Counted from the first letter of the stretch, positions 11,398 to 21,800 are shown. The stretch: DNA of 64,000 nt from Amanita rubescens (GCA_015039365.1 WION01000001.1:496001-560000), one strand, 5' to 3'. Notes: generated by a model from the letters alone, not told the origin. Numbers and translations are program-made.

Positions 11398-13489
11398 TTC
11401 AACAAGCCGTGTTTCAAGTTTCTCTACAAGACCAAACAGAAGGGAAAGTGACACAAGAGCGCATAACTGAAATCATCTATGAGTTCCATTTGTCGGAAAA
11501 GAAGAAACGTATTCACGACACAATCATTGGGTTTCAGCGCGTGGATCCAAGGGATAGCATGGTAGAGCAGATCACGTCTTTAATAATAAAGGGAAATGAG
11601 GTACAAAGTCTCTTATCTTAGCACGAATTTATGCTAATCGCGCGTCTCGCTTATGCTACAGATGACGGAGAATGATAGGCAACTTGACCAAACGAGACCT
11701 ATTCTTACATTATTACTTTCTATCCTCAGATTTGAGGTGCGGATATTGGAGGGATTGCCGGACCATCGTTAATGAATTTTAGCAAAGTGTAAACGGTCTG
11801 GTGGCGAACAAAGTTATCCTTAACCTTTTCCGCCAAGTGTTAGATATACCAGACTATGGAACTATTGTGGACGAACTGAAGGATCCCGTGAACGATGTCG
11901 AGCTGTTGATCGAATTCATCCTCTATGTTCGTCCACTTGAGATTTAGTTGTTTGATAGAGTTGCTTACTTTCTACAGGCGCTCCGTAGTCGCAGCCTGTT
12001 GGATTCCGGCATTCCAGATGCCAACCGAAGGGCAAGGAGACTAATGTTCAAATTGATATCCAAGACAGATGTCACACTCAAATTCCTATTTATTGCCGAC
12101 GTTAAGATTGAGTCATATCGTGACACCCTTGGTTTTGGCGGCTATGGACGTGTTATCAAAGGTGAACACAAAGGACATCACGTTGCGCTAAAAATGCTGG
12201 ACAAAGAGGTTAGCCATTACCATTTTCCGTGCCAACAAAACTGACCTATTTGGTAAGGGTACGCGCAAGAAAGATTTCTGTCTGGAAGCACTAGCGTGGC
12301 GATCGCTCGACCATCATTTTATCCTCCCTTTAACAGGAATCTTTGAAGAAAAATCACAGCAATTTCTCGTTTCGCCGCTCATGATGAACGGCACGTTAAC
12401 GCAATGGAGAAAGAGTCAACCGCCGCCAGACGTGGCTAATGTACATAAGCTGGTAAGTTTCTGATGCTTGTCAGGTTGTTGAACAAGATCCCTGATATCT
12501 GCTAGATGCTTGAAGTAGCCGAAGGCGTTCGATATATTCACACAGAAGGGATCGTACATGGAGACTTGAAAGGGGTGCGTACTTTAATGCCCATTTCGTT
12601 ACCTTGTTCATTTCTTTGTCCGCCAGGACGATGTACTTCTTGATGCCAATTACCACTGCCAAATCGCCGACTTTGGATTAACTCGTCATCTTGACGCCAC
12701 CTTTACGCAAGCTGCCTCGCCAAGCTCGTTAAATTTTGCTGCTCCAGAGCTATTTGGCGCTTGCGACAAGTGTGGCGGGACCAGTTGCGATACATGCCGT
12801 ACGGATCATGACGCGCCGAAAGGCAACAGGAAAACGAAGGAGACAGACGTATATGCGTTTGGCTGCCTTTATTACGCGGTGAGTAGTACCTCAAGACATT
12901 GTAAACGCTTGGTGATAACTCGTGTAGATATTTTTCGATACCCTTCCTTTTTTAGGAAGAAGTGAATATCAAATTCCTCGCCTCGTCACGAGTGGATCAC
13001 GTCCAGATCGATTGAAGAATCCGACAATCGACGACAATATATGGGATATAATCCAGAGTTGTTGGTCCGCCAAGCCTTCCGACCGTTGGACGATGGAGAA
13101 AATAGTAGAGTCGCTGACTTCTCCGAGTGCCCAAGTCCAAATTTCGAAGGATCATCGCGGAATAAACGGGCCGCAGTTTGCCTTTGAACGTGTATCTCAA
13201 GGGGCACGTCATGACACTATATTCTTCGATTAGCTAGACTAATCAAACTTAAGGGCGCGGCAGTAAGCAAAGTAGACAAAAACATACAGACGAGAGATAT
13301 CCATACGAAGGTAGGTTAGGTACGAACGATGCAGAATATAACCTTAATATTACTTTGAAGGTATACGCAGATGCAGAGGTCCAAGCGCAGCTAGATCCCC
13401 AACTATCGCTGCTCACCATCTTACGAGAGAAAAAGGTATATAAGCAAGCTGAATAGTATATACTTCTCGCTAAATATTAATAAGCCAGG

Positions 13490-14785
13490 ATTACCTATCG
13501 GCTGTGTCGTCAATGTAGCGACAATCGACCTCGCACGCTCACTCTTGACAACGAAGAACTATGTCAATTCGGCTTTGCAACTCACCAGTGAATCCGACAC
13601 TGAGCTTTTGCTCGATTTTATGCTTTATTTGCTATGCGGTGGCTATTTGTCATGTTCCGAAGTACCAGATGCGAACCGTCGCGCGAGGCGGTTGATGCTG
13701 AAAATGATAACACAGACGCCTGTCACACCCAGCTCTTTGTTCGTCAATGGGATTAACGCCAAGGTTGATTATGATTGCATCGGTCGCGGAGGATTTGGTT
13801 TCGTTTTCAAGGGAGAGCTCAAAGGAGCTGCCGTCGCGCTGAAACTGTTATACAAAACTCGTCATAACGATGCAAGTCGTTCGCTTATCTTGAACGGATA
13901 CCGATTGCTGATCGTTGTTTGATAGGATTTCTGTCGAGAAGCGTTGATGTGGCGATCTCTAAATCATGAACGCGTCCTGCCATTTCTTGGGATCTTTGAA
14001 GATGAATCAGCTTCTCTCATGTTCCTTGTGTCACCGTACATGGAGAACGGTACTCTTTCTCAGTGGAGAAAGAAGACTAGTTTTTCAACATCGGAGGTTC
14101 AAAGACTTGTGCGGATTTCGCTCGACTGCTCATATTCAATGCTCAATCTTTATAGATTTTAGAAGTAGCCGAAGGCATCCAATATATTCACTCAGAGGGC
14201 ATAGTTCATGGTGACCTCTGCGGCGTACGTCCACCTCAACCCGCCTGGTTAGATGCTTACATACCTTCCCATTTACCAGGACAACATTCTTCTGGACTCT
14301 CACTTCCACCCTCAAATCGCCGACTTTGGGTTAACTAGACATTCAGAAGCTACCATCACGAAAGCGGGAGCGTTGCATTACAACTTTGCGGCACCTGAGC
14401 TACTCGGAAACTGGGATGAAGAGGAAGATGTTTCAGAGTCAGACGATGATGAGCAATTGACCACAAGGACGCAAAAATCGGATGTTTATGCCTTTGGTTG
14501 CCTGTATTACGAGGTGAGTGCGCCAGTCGTTGTGCCTCCTTTGTCGAATTAGGCGCTGAACGCGTGAATGTATAGATCCAGTTCGACACTATACCTTTCA
14601 AGGGTACGCATGAGATTCAAATCGTGAAGCTTGTCTCTCGGGGGAAGCGTCCACCTCGACTGGAAAACCCGCCTTTGAGTGATGAGGAGTGGAAGTTGAT
14701 TAAGCGATGTTGGGTGAAGGAAGCGGTGAGGCGTCCTGCAATGAAGGGTATTGTGGAAAAGATTATGGCTTGGAGATCTGTGTAA
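13490..14785 (+). CDS. TKL-like protein kinase C
   Basis: Close paralogue of kinase A. Exons: helical part plus glycine loop up to 13871, then 13926-14108, 14156-14224, 14280-14513 and 14576-14785. The first intron is GC-AG (GCAAGT donor), as in A. Motifs are GRGGFGFVFKG, VALKLL, HGDLCG-DNILLD, ADFGLTRH, APELLG, an acidic stretch, and KSDVYAFG. The catalytic-loop Lys of HRDLK is Cys here, which could weaken catalysis. Kinase B stops only about 250 bases upstream, so no complete G domain can precede C. A short upstream exon (VYADAEVQAQLDPQL, 13361 onward) may belong to it. The start codon is not clear. I infer a stand-alone kinase made by partial duplication of a fusion gene. Confidence 0.75.
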
Positions 14786-15095
14786 TTAACCTTGCTCGTC
14801 GGAAAGGTGGCGGGCTCCCGGGAGATGCGGTGCATGGTTGGAGCACCCAGCTTTTTGGGCGGAAACTAGCAAGCCGCGCGCAATGATATAGATTCCACTG
14901 TTTGACGAACGATATCGTCGAAGAGAGCTTGTGGCCTTTCTATTGAACGACATTTTTTACATATGGCGTATTGACGTTGACTATAGGAAGACAATGTGTG
15001 GTATTGTGGGAGGATTCAAGAAATATATGCATGAATCGAACTATGCACTAGTAAAAGGCTACGCCGCGGAAAGACAACACTGACGCTGGGCACTG
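14786..15095. other. Intergenic region between convergent genes
   Basis: About 300 bases between the 3' ends of kinase C (plus) and the unassigned gene (minus). No terminator element or gene seen. Confidence 0.4.
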
Positions 15096-15881
15096 TCACT
15101 GCTCCTGCGGAAATAAGATATTCCAGGCACTGTCGATGTCTTGCTTAAAATCTGATTTTGCCTGTTGAATTGTAGCCTAGTTAATAATAACACCTCGGAG
15201 TTAGACATTACAATGAAAACAAATCGTTTTACACACCTCAAGTAGTCCTTGACCATTAGGATTTTTTACGACGCCTTCCTCTTTGGCCGCTTGAAGCGCA
15301 GAAAGAACATCAATTTTTCCGAAATGAATGCCTTTTGGGCCATAAAGATAGGATCCTGATGCAAGGAGCTGAAGGCATGCTCCTAGAACGAGAACTTCGA
15401 ACGTTGCTGGATCGGCATCACCGTGTTCCCTGTCGCTGTAGTAAAGCCCGCGAAGAACAGAACCAACTTGGGCTGGCGATTCACCTAGACGGTGCTTCCT
15501 AGATGCCGCAGATAGAAGGGAAGCGATGAGGTAATCGTTCGACGGAGTGACAGATGTGTCGATGTCGTTTGCGAGATCCCCACTGAGGAAGTCAGCAAGC
15601 TCTCGCACAAAAATAGGTTCGATGTCGAGCTGTGCCGGCCTCCCGAGATTATCCGTGATGTCTATTTTCACTTTCGAATTTTTGACCTCTGCGAGAGCTT
15701 CGGCGAGTTTATCAACTTGGTTAGGTTGCTCGGCAACAAGCACCGTATAAAGTGAAATGAGATCGAGGATGGTCGTACGTTTTGGATGCGCTTTGATGAG
15801 CTCGATGAGCATTTGGGCGGGCGTTGAATGGTTCAATGCGTCTTGAAGAGCCTCCTCGACACTTTGAGACGGCGCAGCCAT
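15096..15881 (-). CDS. Unassigned helical protein, two exons
   Basis: Exon 15237-15881 and exon 15096-15176 are joined over a 60-base GT-AG intron (15177-15236), giving about 240 residues. The start chosen is the ATG at 15881 (MAAPSQSVEEALQDAL), because the sequence upstream reads like a different, duplicated exon on the other strand. The protein looks alpha-helical (LAEALAEVKNSKVKID, FVRELADFLSGDLANDI), has no signal peptide or membrane segment, and ends ILFPQEQ. I do not recognise the family. Clean splice sites and a coding-like composition support a real gene. Confidence 0.6.
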
Positions 15882-15989
15882 TGTGGAGCCTTGAGGGGAT
15901 GTGGGAAAAGACCAGACCCAGTGACCAGTGACTGAACTCATGTGAGGGGGCAGGACGCGACCTGCCCCGCCAAAGGACTTTATCGCCTT

Positions 15990-16131
15990 TCCACCATCCC
16001 AGTCTTCCATGCCCGATAATGCCGACCATGACTTGGGTGACCCGGACTCAAAAGAAGTGCAAGCGCGCAACAACTGGTTTAGCAGAGCCACCGCGACGCG
16101 AATCACCATTTCGGAGTCTTTCACTAGATCA
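15990..16131 (+). repeat. Duplicated exon-like segment, copy 1
   Basis: The plus strand encodes MPDNADHDLG, then SKEVQARNNWFSRA. The same text, with a 15-base in-frame indel and mainly third-base differences, stands at 21664 (MPDNTDHDSG, then GSKEVQARNNWFSRA). The pattern suggests a conserved first coding exon that was duplicated. Here it lies upstream of a gene on the opposite strand and appears orphaned. Confidence 0.55.
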
Positions 16132-16233
16132 ATGTATTCAATCCGAATAAAGCGCTCAGATTGAAAAGTCCAGGACAGCGGAATTATGGATGAGCTTTGG
16201 CAATTGGAGCAGAGGATATTCTCATATTCAACT

Positions 16234-16247
16234 TAGATAACTGTAGG
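16234..16247. repeat. Retroelement target-site duplication, left copy
   Basis: TAGATAACTGTAGG, repeated exactly at 16767-16780 on the other side of the insertion. Confidence 0.85.
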
Positions 16248-16766
16248 CCCGATGCGCCGGGAATCACGATACGATCTCCCATGATGTCGTCGTGACGACG
16301 GCAGCCCCCCTCCCCCTATTGTGTGTGAATTGCAAAGGAGTGCACTCGGCGGTAAGCTGCGAGTGCCCTTTCTTCCTGGCTCGATTCGACGAGAAGAAGA
16401 TGGCCAAGTTGCAGGAAGAACGACGTACACGCGTCACCTCGAAGCGTGCAGATAAGAAACAGAAGAAGAGGAACGAAGTCCATGGGATGGTCTTGGGTTA
16501 GTCCCCTCCTATTTTACATTATTCCTTAGCTTTCCGTCTGGGCATTTCCCCGTGCCCCTTGTGTATTTCCTATACCGGGGTCCCCCCATTCGTGCGGACC
16601 TGGTCGTCAGACATAGAAGTCGTGTACAATGCCGACGTGCTCCACGGGCCTCATTTGTCCCCTTTTTATGCGTACTCCCCTTTATGTGGCCGCTATGTAG
16701 CTCTTTGTATTGTACCTACCTGCATGGCTTAATATGATGCCCTTAAAAAATAAATAAATAAATATA
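16248..16766 (+). mobile_element. Short non-LTR retroelement copy (LINE ORF1 end plus 3' tail)
   Basis: About 520 bases between exact 14-base duplications, ending in an A-rich TAAATAAATAAATA tail, as expected for target-primed retrotransposition. Bases 16292-16501 encode the end of a gag-like ORF1: a zinc-knuckle-like CVNCKGVHSAVSCECP, then FFLARFDEKKMAKLQEERR and a basic tail. This pattern is familiar from ORF1 proteins of fungal Tad-like LINEs. No reverse transcriptase follows; the 3' untranslated part starts directly after ORF1. It is therefore non-autonomous, with ORF2 missing. Confidence 0.8.
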
Positions 16767-16780
16767 TAGATAACTGTAGG
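16767..16780. repeat. Retroelement target-site duplication, right copy
   Basis: Exact copy of 16234-16247, directly after the A-rich tail. Confidence 0.85.
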
Positions 16781-16874
16781 TTTAAAGGGATCCATAGCCT
16801 ATGGCAATCAAATAGATGGGTGCATAAAAGTGTTACTGTGTGATCATCTCCAAAAAAAAATTGTTCAAAAAGTG

Positions 16875-16995
16875 TGATGAGAGTGGGATTCGAACCCACG
16901 CCCTTTCGGACCAGATTACCTGGACATCTCAGCGCTATTACGCCTCGATGTCCCGGTGTCTTGGTCTGGTGCCTTAACCACTCGGCCATCTCATC
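16875..16995 (-). tRNA. tRNA with a long variable arm and a 42-base intron, probably tRNA-Leu(AAG)
   Basis: Read on the minus strand: acceptor stem GATGAGA pairs with TCTCATC, the D arm is GCCGAGTGGTTAAGGC, the T arm is GTGGGTTCGAATCCCAC, the discriminator base is A, and there is a class II type variable arm. The anticodon stem CCAGA/TCTGG flanks a loop split by an intron at 16917-16958, just after position 37. The intron itself folds (GGACATC with GATGTCC). The loop then reads CCAAGA-A, giving anticodon AAG (Leu). Position 33 is C, not the nearly universal U, so the isotype and function are somewhat uncertain. The A discriminator favours Leu over Ser. Confidence 0.85.
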
Positions 16996-17002
16996 GATAT
17001 TC

Positions 17003-18350
17003 TCATTTTGTCATATCGTGGTACAAGACCAATACCCAAAGTGCATTTCTTAATGTTGCCGTTGCTCGGTCCTTCGAATTTAACCCGAGACACCTCTGGA
17101 TAATCTTTGCTGTTGTAAGGACATCTGCCTCCTGCAGCACTTTGTAGTTCCTAAGAGACCTGGAGAAAGGGTTATTAAATACGGGCGGATGTGCCTTCAG
17201 GTCACCTGGGTTTGTTGCGTAAGTATGCAACAACTGTAACCAAACAGAAAGACAAACAGAATGGATTGTCAATGTCGTTCGGTTTAACAGTGAGGTCGAA
17301 GTATTGAGCCCCAAGCTTGCTTGAGTTTACTTGCTCGCATGTGAAGCAGAGCATTTGCCACAGATGCCCCGTCAGTTCGTCGAGCATGTACTATTCCGGA
17401 TAAGATTTATATTCGAACAAAGAGCCACCAACGATAAGCTCGAATATCTGAAGATTGATACAGTCAGCGGGTAAAAGTACAATACCGGGATACGGCTACG
17501 CACCAGGCATCCAAATGCCCAGATATCAACCTTATTGTCCCATGGGCCCTGAAGAATGATTTCCGGGGCGCGAAGGGAGTTAGCAGTGATCGCATTGGTA
17601 GTGTGTAAGGCTTAAGGTTGCGCTACAGGATGGTAGGCATCAATACTGCCTCACAGTCGGAAAATCAGGCTATTGCTCACCGCTGCCGAAATCTGAAACT
17701 ATGTAGGTACGGGTCATAGCCTCAGAGAGCGAAGGAAGAGGGAGTGGTTGAGAGACGGCTGCTTGAACAACACATTCCCAGCTCTCTTCAGGAGGGTGGC
17801 GCCGAGCCGGGTTCGTCTTGATGAACATTGCGATATCGTCCTGTGTGATCGAGCCAGTGCCAAACATGATATTGTCATGCTTGAGATCCGTGTGCACGGT
17901 CTGACAGTGGAGCATATGCGCGAGACCCCGCAAGGTATGCAAGAGGATACGCTTAACCAGTGGTCAAGGTAAACCTTTTTTACCAGCGACCTCGAGATTT
18001 AACGTCTCCGCCCATAACATTTGTAACAAGTCCATCCCGATCCTTTCCAGGATGTATGAAGTTAGCAAGAAGTCGAGGGCAGTGGGTTGGCTCGATGCCA
18101 GAGGGTGGTGGCATGGAAGCCACGGGCTCCAGGGCCTCGAGCTCCCACATTATACCTCTTGTAACCAGATCGGTCGAGCATCCTTTCAGAGCTTTGATTG
18201 CGACGTATCTCTCTTCCCTGCGGAGGTCATGAGTATAAAATGTGTACGACTCTCATGTAAAACGTACTTCACATCAAACGCCATCCATACGCTGGAGTTC
18301 ATGCCCCACCCGAGCTTCCGAACGACCTTGTAGCGCTTATCTGGGCGGCG
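17003..18350 (-). CDS. SRPK-like serine/threonine protein kinase
   Basis: Multi-exon kinase on the minus strand. Order: glycine loop in RYKVVRKLGWGMNSSVW (near 18330-18270), beta-3 lysine in RYVAIKALKG (about 18215), VTRGIMWELEAL, catalytic loop VHTDLKHDNIMF and VSDFGSGEQ (17942-17670), then SLRAPEIILQGPW and VDIWAFGCL (17580-17500). The C-terminal lobe ends LRNALWVLVLYHDMTK at 17003. The LGWG-x-SSVW loop and HTDLKxDNI are hallmarks of SR-protein kinases, which phosphorylate Arg-Ser splicing factors; such kinases are expanded in mushrooms. The large spacer insert usual in SRPKs is short or absent. The N-terminal exon before LGWG was not identified with confidence, and the stop lies only 7 bases from the tRNA gene. 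Confidence 0.75.
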
Positions 18351-18647
18351 ACTCTGAGATCAGTGCGGTCCGAGATGTGATGTGTGCGTGTTTGGTCGGC
18401 GACTCGGAAACGGTTACCGGTTACCTTTCAAGGGAAGTGTCGGGAAAACTGTCGGTAAGTTTCGGATCACCGCGCGTTTCCTTTTCTGTCACGATCGTGC
18501 CATACTCAACGCACCATGGTAAATTCATGTAGCAAGAGGAAGCAAGCACCTTAGAGGATCAACGCTCAGCACTATCACGGACCACCCTGCAAGTCGACAC
18601 CAAGCACCTCACAAGCTCAAGACCCTCAGAGTCAGAGCAATCTCCCC
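18351..18647. other. Region between the SRPK-like kinase and the DUF2235 fragment
   Basis: On the minus strand there is a possible first exon of the kinase from an ATG at about 18530, but its splice phase does not fit the next exon cleanly. Nothing else is supported. Confidence 0.35.
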
Positions 18648-18719
18648 ACTGACACGGGGAGAGTTTGGATCCTATGCTTCGACGGGACAGGAAATAAATT
18701 CGGAGAGGTTGACGTCTGA
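18648..18719 (+). pseudogene. DUF2235 (alpha/beta-hydrolase-like) N-terminal fragment
   Basis: About 24 residues, including RVWILCFDGTGNKFGEV, match the first strand and nucleophile-elbow-like start of fungal DUF2235 proteins (typically V-L-C-F-D-G-T). A TGA follows and I cannot find the rest of the domain downstream on this strand. It is either a broken copy or a first exon whose partners I miss. Confidence 0.45.
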
Positions 18720-19600
18720 CCTAGATGCCTTTCTCAACCCGGTTTTCGACACAAACTTCCAGGTTACGGATGACGAAGCGGTCTAGCAGGTATAAGCACA
18801 TGCATATATGAGGCGAGTATATTCCTGAAAGTTGCCCTTGTGCAGGTGTTTGGTTGTGTGGAGCAAAGAATGCCAACGCGATCATTGTGAACGTCGAGGA
18901 TAGGCGCAGCGAGATGACGGTAAGCACCAGTGCCCATTTGGAATGGGGTGTATGGACTTACCATTGAACGTAGTACTCAATGGTCCGCAAAAGCGCCTTG
19001 CTTTCCACCACCCTCCGACCGCCAATATTACAAACATCAGCGAGCTCGTGGTGTGCCCCATTGAACCCATCTTCGATGTGTCCATTTACCTCTTTTCGAA
19101 GATAACCCCAGGGGCGTACGTTATCAGTCTTTTATGTTCGAAACCAGACTCACCCAATTTGAATGCCAGCTTCGATCAAACGCTTCTACTCTTCGTCGTC
19201 ACACTGGTTAATTCTGGCGTACCCGTGCCCTTGGTCCAACCCATGCTTATCGCGGAACGCATGTGGTTACAATAGAGCAAATCATCTCAAATAGCAGATC
19301 GCCGATTATATACTATTTCTTTGACGTCTCGAAGCCAAAGATACGATTCCTTGACAAAGATCGCGTGGATTACGCTTTCCAGCCCAGGTGCCATCAATAA
19401 ACTCGGATTGTGCATGGAGCGTCTATGGGTGAGGTGATATCATACTATTCGTAACATTGTTCACTTATACGTGGTTTAGCTACAGCTGGACAACGAACGC
19501 GTCGATCTTTCGCTGGTCAGGGGTTTGATTGAGAGTTTTCGCCGTGAAGTGCCCCCAATAGTTCGTAATCGAAAACCAGCGTCCTCGCAAATCGATTAAT
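18720..19600. other. Unassigned stretch with possible decayed minus-strand gene
   Basis: Minus-strand frames around 19270-18950 read coherently in pieces (FRDKHGLDQGHGYARINQ, then a stop; VNGHIEDGFNGAHHELADV; VVESKALLRTIEYYVQW). They need skipped stops to join and match no family I know. I record only that coding-like pieces exist. Confidence 0.3.
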
Positions 19601-20490
19601 TCATGCTCTTTTCAAGGATCATCGCGGAATAAACGTGCTCCAATTTGACCCTGGACGTGTATCTCATGGGGTACGTCATAACACGGTATTCCTCGATTAG
19701 CTAGACTAATTTAATCAGCCTTGAGGACGCTGTAGCAAATAAAGTAGACAAGAGCATACAGATGGGGGATGTCCATATAAAGGTAAATCAAATACGAACG
19801 ATGCAGAGTATGAGCTTAATCCTACTTTTGAAGGTATACGCAAATGCAGAAGTCCAAGCACAGCTAGACCCTCAACTCAGGTCTAACACTTCTCCATTTT
19901 TCGCCATTTTACGAGAGAAAAAGGTATATAAGCAAGCTGAATAGTATATGCTTCTTGCTAAACTTGATAAGCCAAGAATCACCTATCGATTGTGTCGTCA
20001 ATGTAGCGACAATCATCGCACTCTCACTCTTGACAACGAAGAACTATGTCAGCGCTGCCCTGCAACTCAGTGATGAATTCGGCACTGAGCTTTTGCTTGA
20101 TTCTATGCTTGCAGTGACCATTTGTCATATTCCGAAGTACCGGATGTGAACCGCCGAGCGACGCGGTTGATGCTGAAAATGATAACAAAGTCTGTCGCAC
20201 CAATCTCTTTGTTCGTCAAAGGGATTAACGCCAGGCTTGGTTATGGCTACATCGGTCCCGGAGGATTTGTTCCGTTTTCAAGGGGGAGCTCAAGGGAGCA
20301 GCCGTCGTGCTGAAACTGTTATACAAAACTCGTCATAACGATGCACGTCGTTCGCTTATCTTTAACAAATGCTTTGATAAGATTTCTGTCGAGAAGCGTT
20401 GATGTGGCGATCTCTGAATGACGAGCGCATCCTGCCGATCTTTGAAGATGAATCAGCTTCCCGTATGTTCCTTGTGTCGTACCAACGAAG
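19600..20490 (+). pseudogene. Decayed kinase copy D with upstream kinase-B tail
   Basis: A degenerate duplicate of about 13150-14090. It starts with the copied tail of kinase B (a counterpart of 13155-13235), then the exon with VYANAEVQAQLDPQL, then CVVNVATI and LLTTKNYVSAALQL. The helical part is frameshifted after LLLDSML, and VPDVNRRATRLMLKM follows. The glycine loop breaks in mid-motif (IGPGGFV then shifted), and the segment with MWRSLNDERILPIFEDESASRMFLVS ends abruptly. No catalytic loop remains, so it is clearly non-functional. It shows that the duplicated unit spanned the end of B and the start of C. Confidence 0.85.
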
Positions 20491-21560
20491 GCACCGGTTA
20501 ATCCTCCGTTTCACTTCAGCGTCGGAAAATGATAGAGGCGTAAAAAATATTAACTCATCAGGAACGGACCTACTAGTAATCCAAACGATAGAGGCGTAAA
20601 AAATATCATTCTTGTTCTAGATGTTCCAGAGAGATCATAAATGATCAAGATGTAGGCTCTGAACACGAGTTCTTTGGTGATTGGCGCCTGTGCTCAACAA
20701 AGAGACGGGTCAGTTGGCTACGAGAAGGAAAGAGGCCGCAGGATCGACTTGCTATGATGTAGTTACGGATTCCCTGCCGCATGAAGAACGATGTCAATAC
20801 CGTACATGGCATATAGCGGACCAGTGAAGAGTGGGGTTGTTATCGGATGTGATCTAAGGCGCAACGGTGTTGGGCGCATTGCGAGCCCGAGGCGGGGCAT
20901 GGTTGCGTCCATCTCGTCTAAGAAATTCTGTTATGACGTGAATAAGAACATGTGGCACAGTAGCATTGCAAGCAGGCTTACCTCTTTCCCATGGGTTCTC
21001 CAGTGAACCAAAATCACTGTTAGAATATATAACGTCGTAGAAACTGTACACGCGACGACCTAGCGCATATCGTGCCATCGTCGTCTCTCCGACGTTCGTG
21101 GTTTCCTTTTGCTGATACCGACCCTTCGTAACAAGCGGTTTAGTGGAGAATGCCAGACGCGTCTTATTTGCGTGCCAACGTACGTGGAGGCGAAGAAAAG
21201 GGCGAGGAAGTACATTTGCGTTGTGGTCAGAACCGTCAGAGACGTCGACGCGCGAGGGGCGTTGTCACGGTGGTCGTCAAGAGGCTCCGCAGCAAATATG
21301 CGAGTCGTCAACCACTGACACAACTCTATCATTCAATCGAGGATGATATACACAACCATATCGATCGCCTTCAATGAGTCAACAATACTGACTAGGCTTC
21401 TCCCGTCTGGTACACATCCAGATCCAAAGTTTCGAGTTTTGGCACGTTCAACGAGAAGATCGCGGCAGGCATGATTCCCTTTACGCTTCAGGCGAAGAGC
21501 GATGGTTAGGGTATGAACTATGGCACGCAGCTAGTCATTTGAGGAATAATGCCACACCCA
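20491..21560. other. No recognisable gene
   Basis: About 1 kb after the break of kinase copy D. Several short open frames occur on both strands at 21109-21377, but none has a known motif or a paralogue here. Confidence 0.4.
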
Positions 21561-21589
21561 GGTTAGGAATGGATTCCCACTGCCATGAC

Positions 21590-21800
21590 AAGTCGACGGG
21601 CGCTCGCGCTAAACCTTGGACTCCATCCTCTTACCGCCATCCCAGTCTCCACCTCAGTCCCCATGCCCGATAATACCGACCATGATTCGGGGGAGCAGCT
21701 GGTGGCAGGCCCAGGCTCAAAAGAAGTACAAGCGCGCAACAATTGGTTTAGCAGAGCCGCCAGTTTCATCCTCAGCAGATGTAACATGAATGACATAGGC
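21590..21800 (+). repeat. Duplicated exon-like segment, copy 2
   Basis: Counterpart of 15990-16131. ATG at 21664 starts MPDNTDHDSGEQLVAGPG and continues SKEVQARNNWFSRA. It may be the first exon of the downstream gene or an independent relic. Confidence 0.5.

Larger units (their letters stand above)
3587..13235 (+). pseudogene. G-domain/TKL-kinase fusion B, disrupted by a MULE
   Basis: Two halves of one gene, 3587-5283 and 11398-13235, separated by the transposon at 5284-11397. The first half gives exons 3587-3666, 3718-3742, 3798-3851 and one starting at 3899, encoding a G domain: RILIIGL, then SGMGKLSLINAIF, a G3 region reading HVSQGY, and TKFD as the G4 motif. The second half gives a helical linker and a TKL kinase (LGFGGYGRVIKG, VALKML, VHGDLKG-DDVLLD, ADFGLTRH, APELFG, TDVYAFG). 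Removing the element and one duplication copy restores the frame (TLIQQAVFQVSL against TLILQAMFQVSL in gene E). Defects besides the insertion: the P-loop GK is followed by Leu instead of Ser/Thr, the G3 Asp is Val, and the catalytic-loop Asn is Asp. A Cys-x2-Cys-x4-Cys-x2-Cys insert follows the APE motif. Confidence 0.85.

Noticed and set aside
16729..16989. Protein frame starting MAEWLRHQTKTPG on the minus strand
   Set aside because: It is a translation of the tRNA gene (GATGAGATGGCCGAGTGG); such frames are a classic false positive over Leu/Ser tRNAs.
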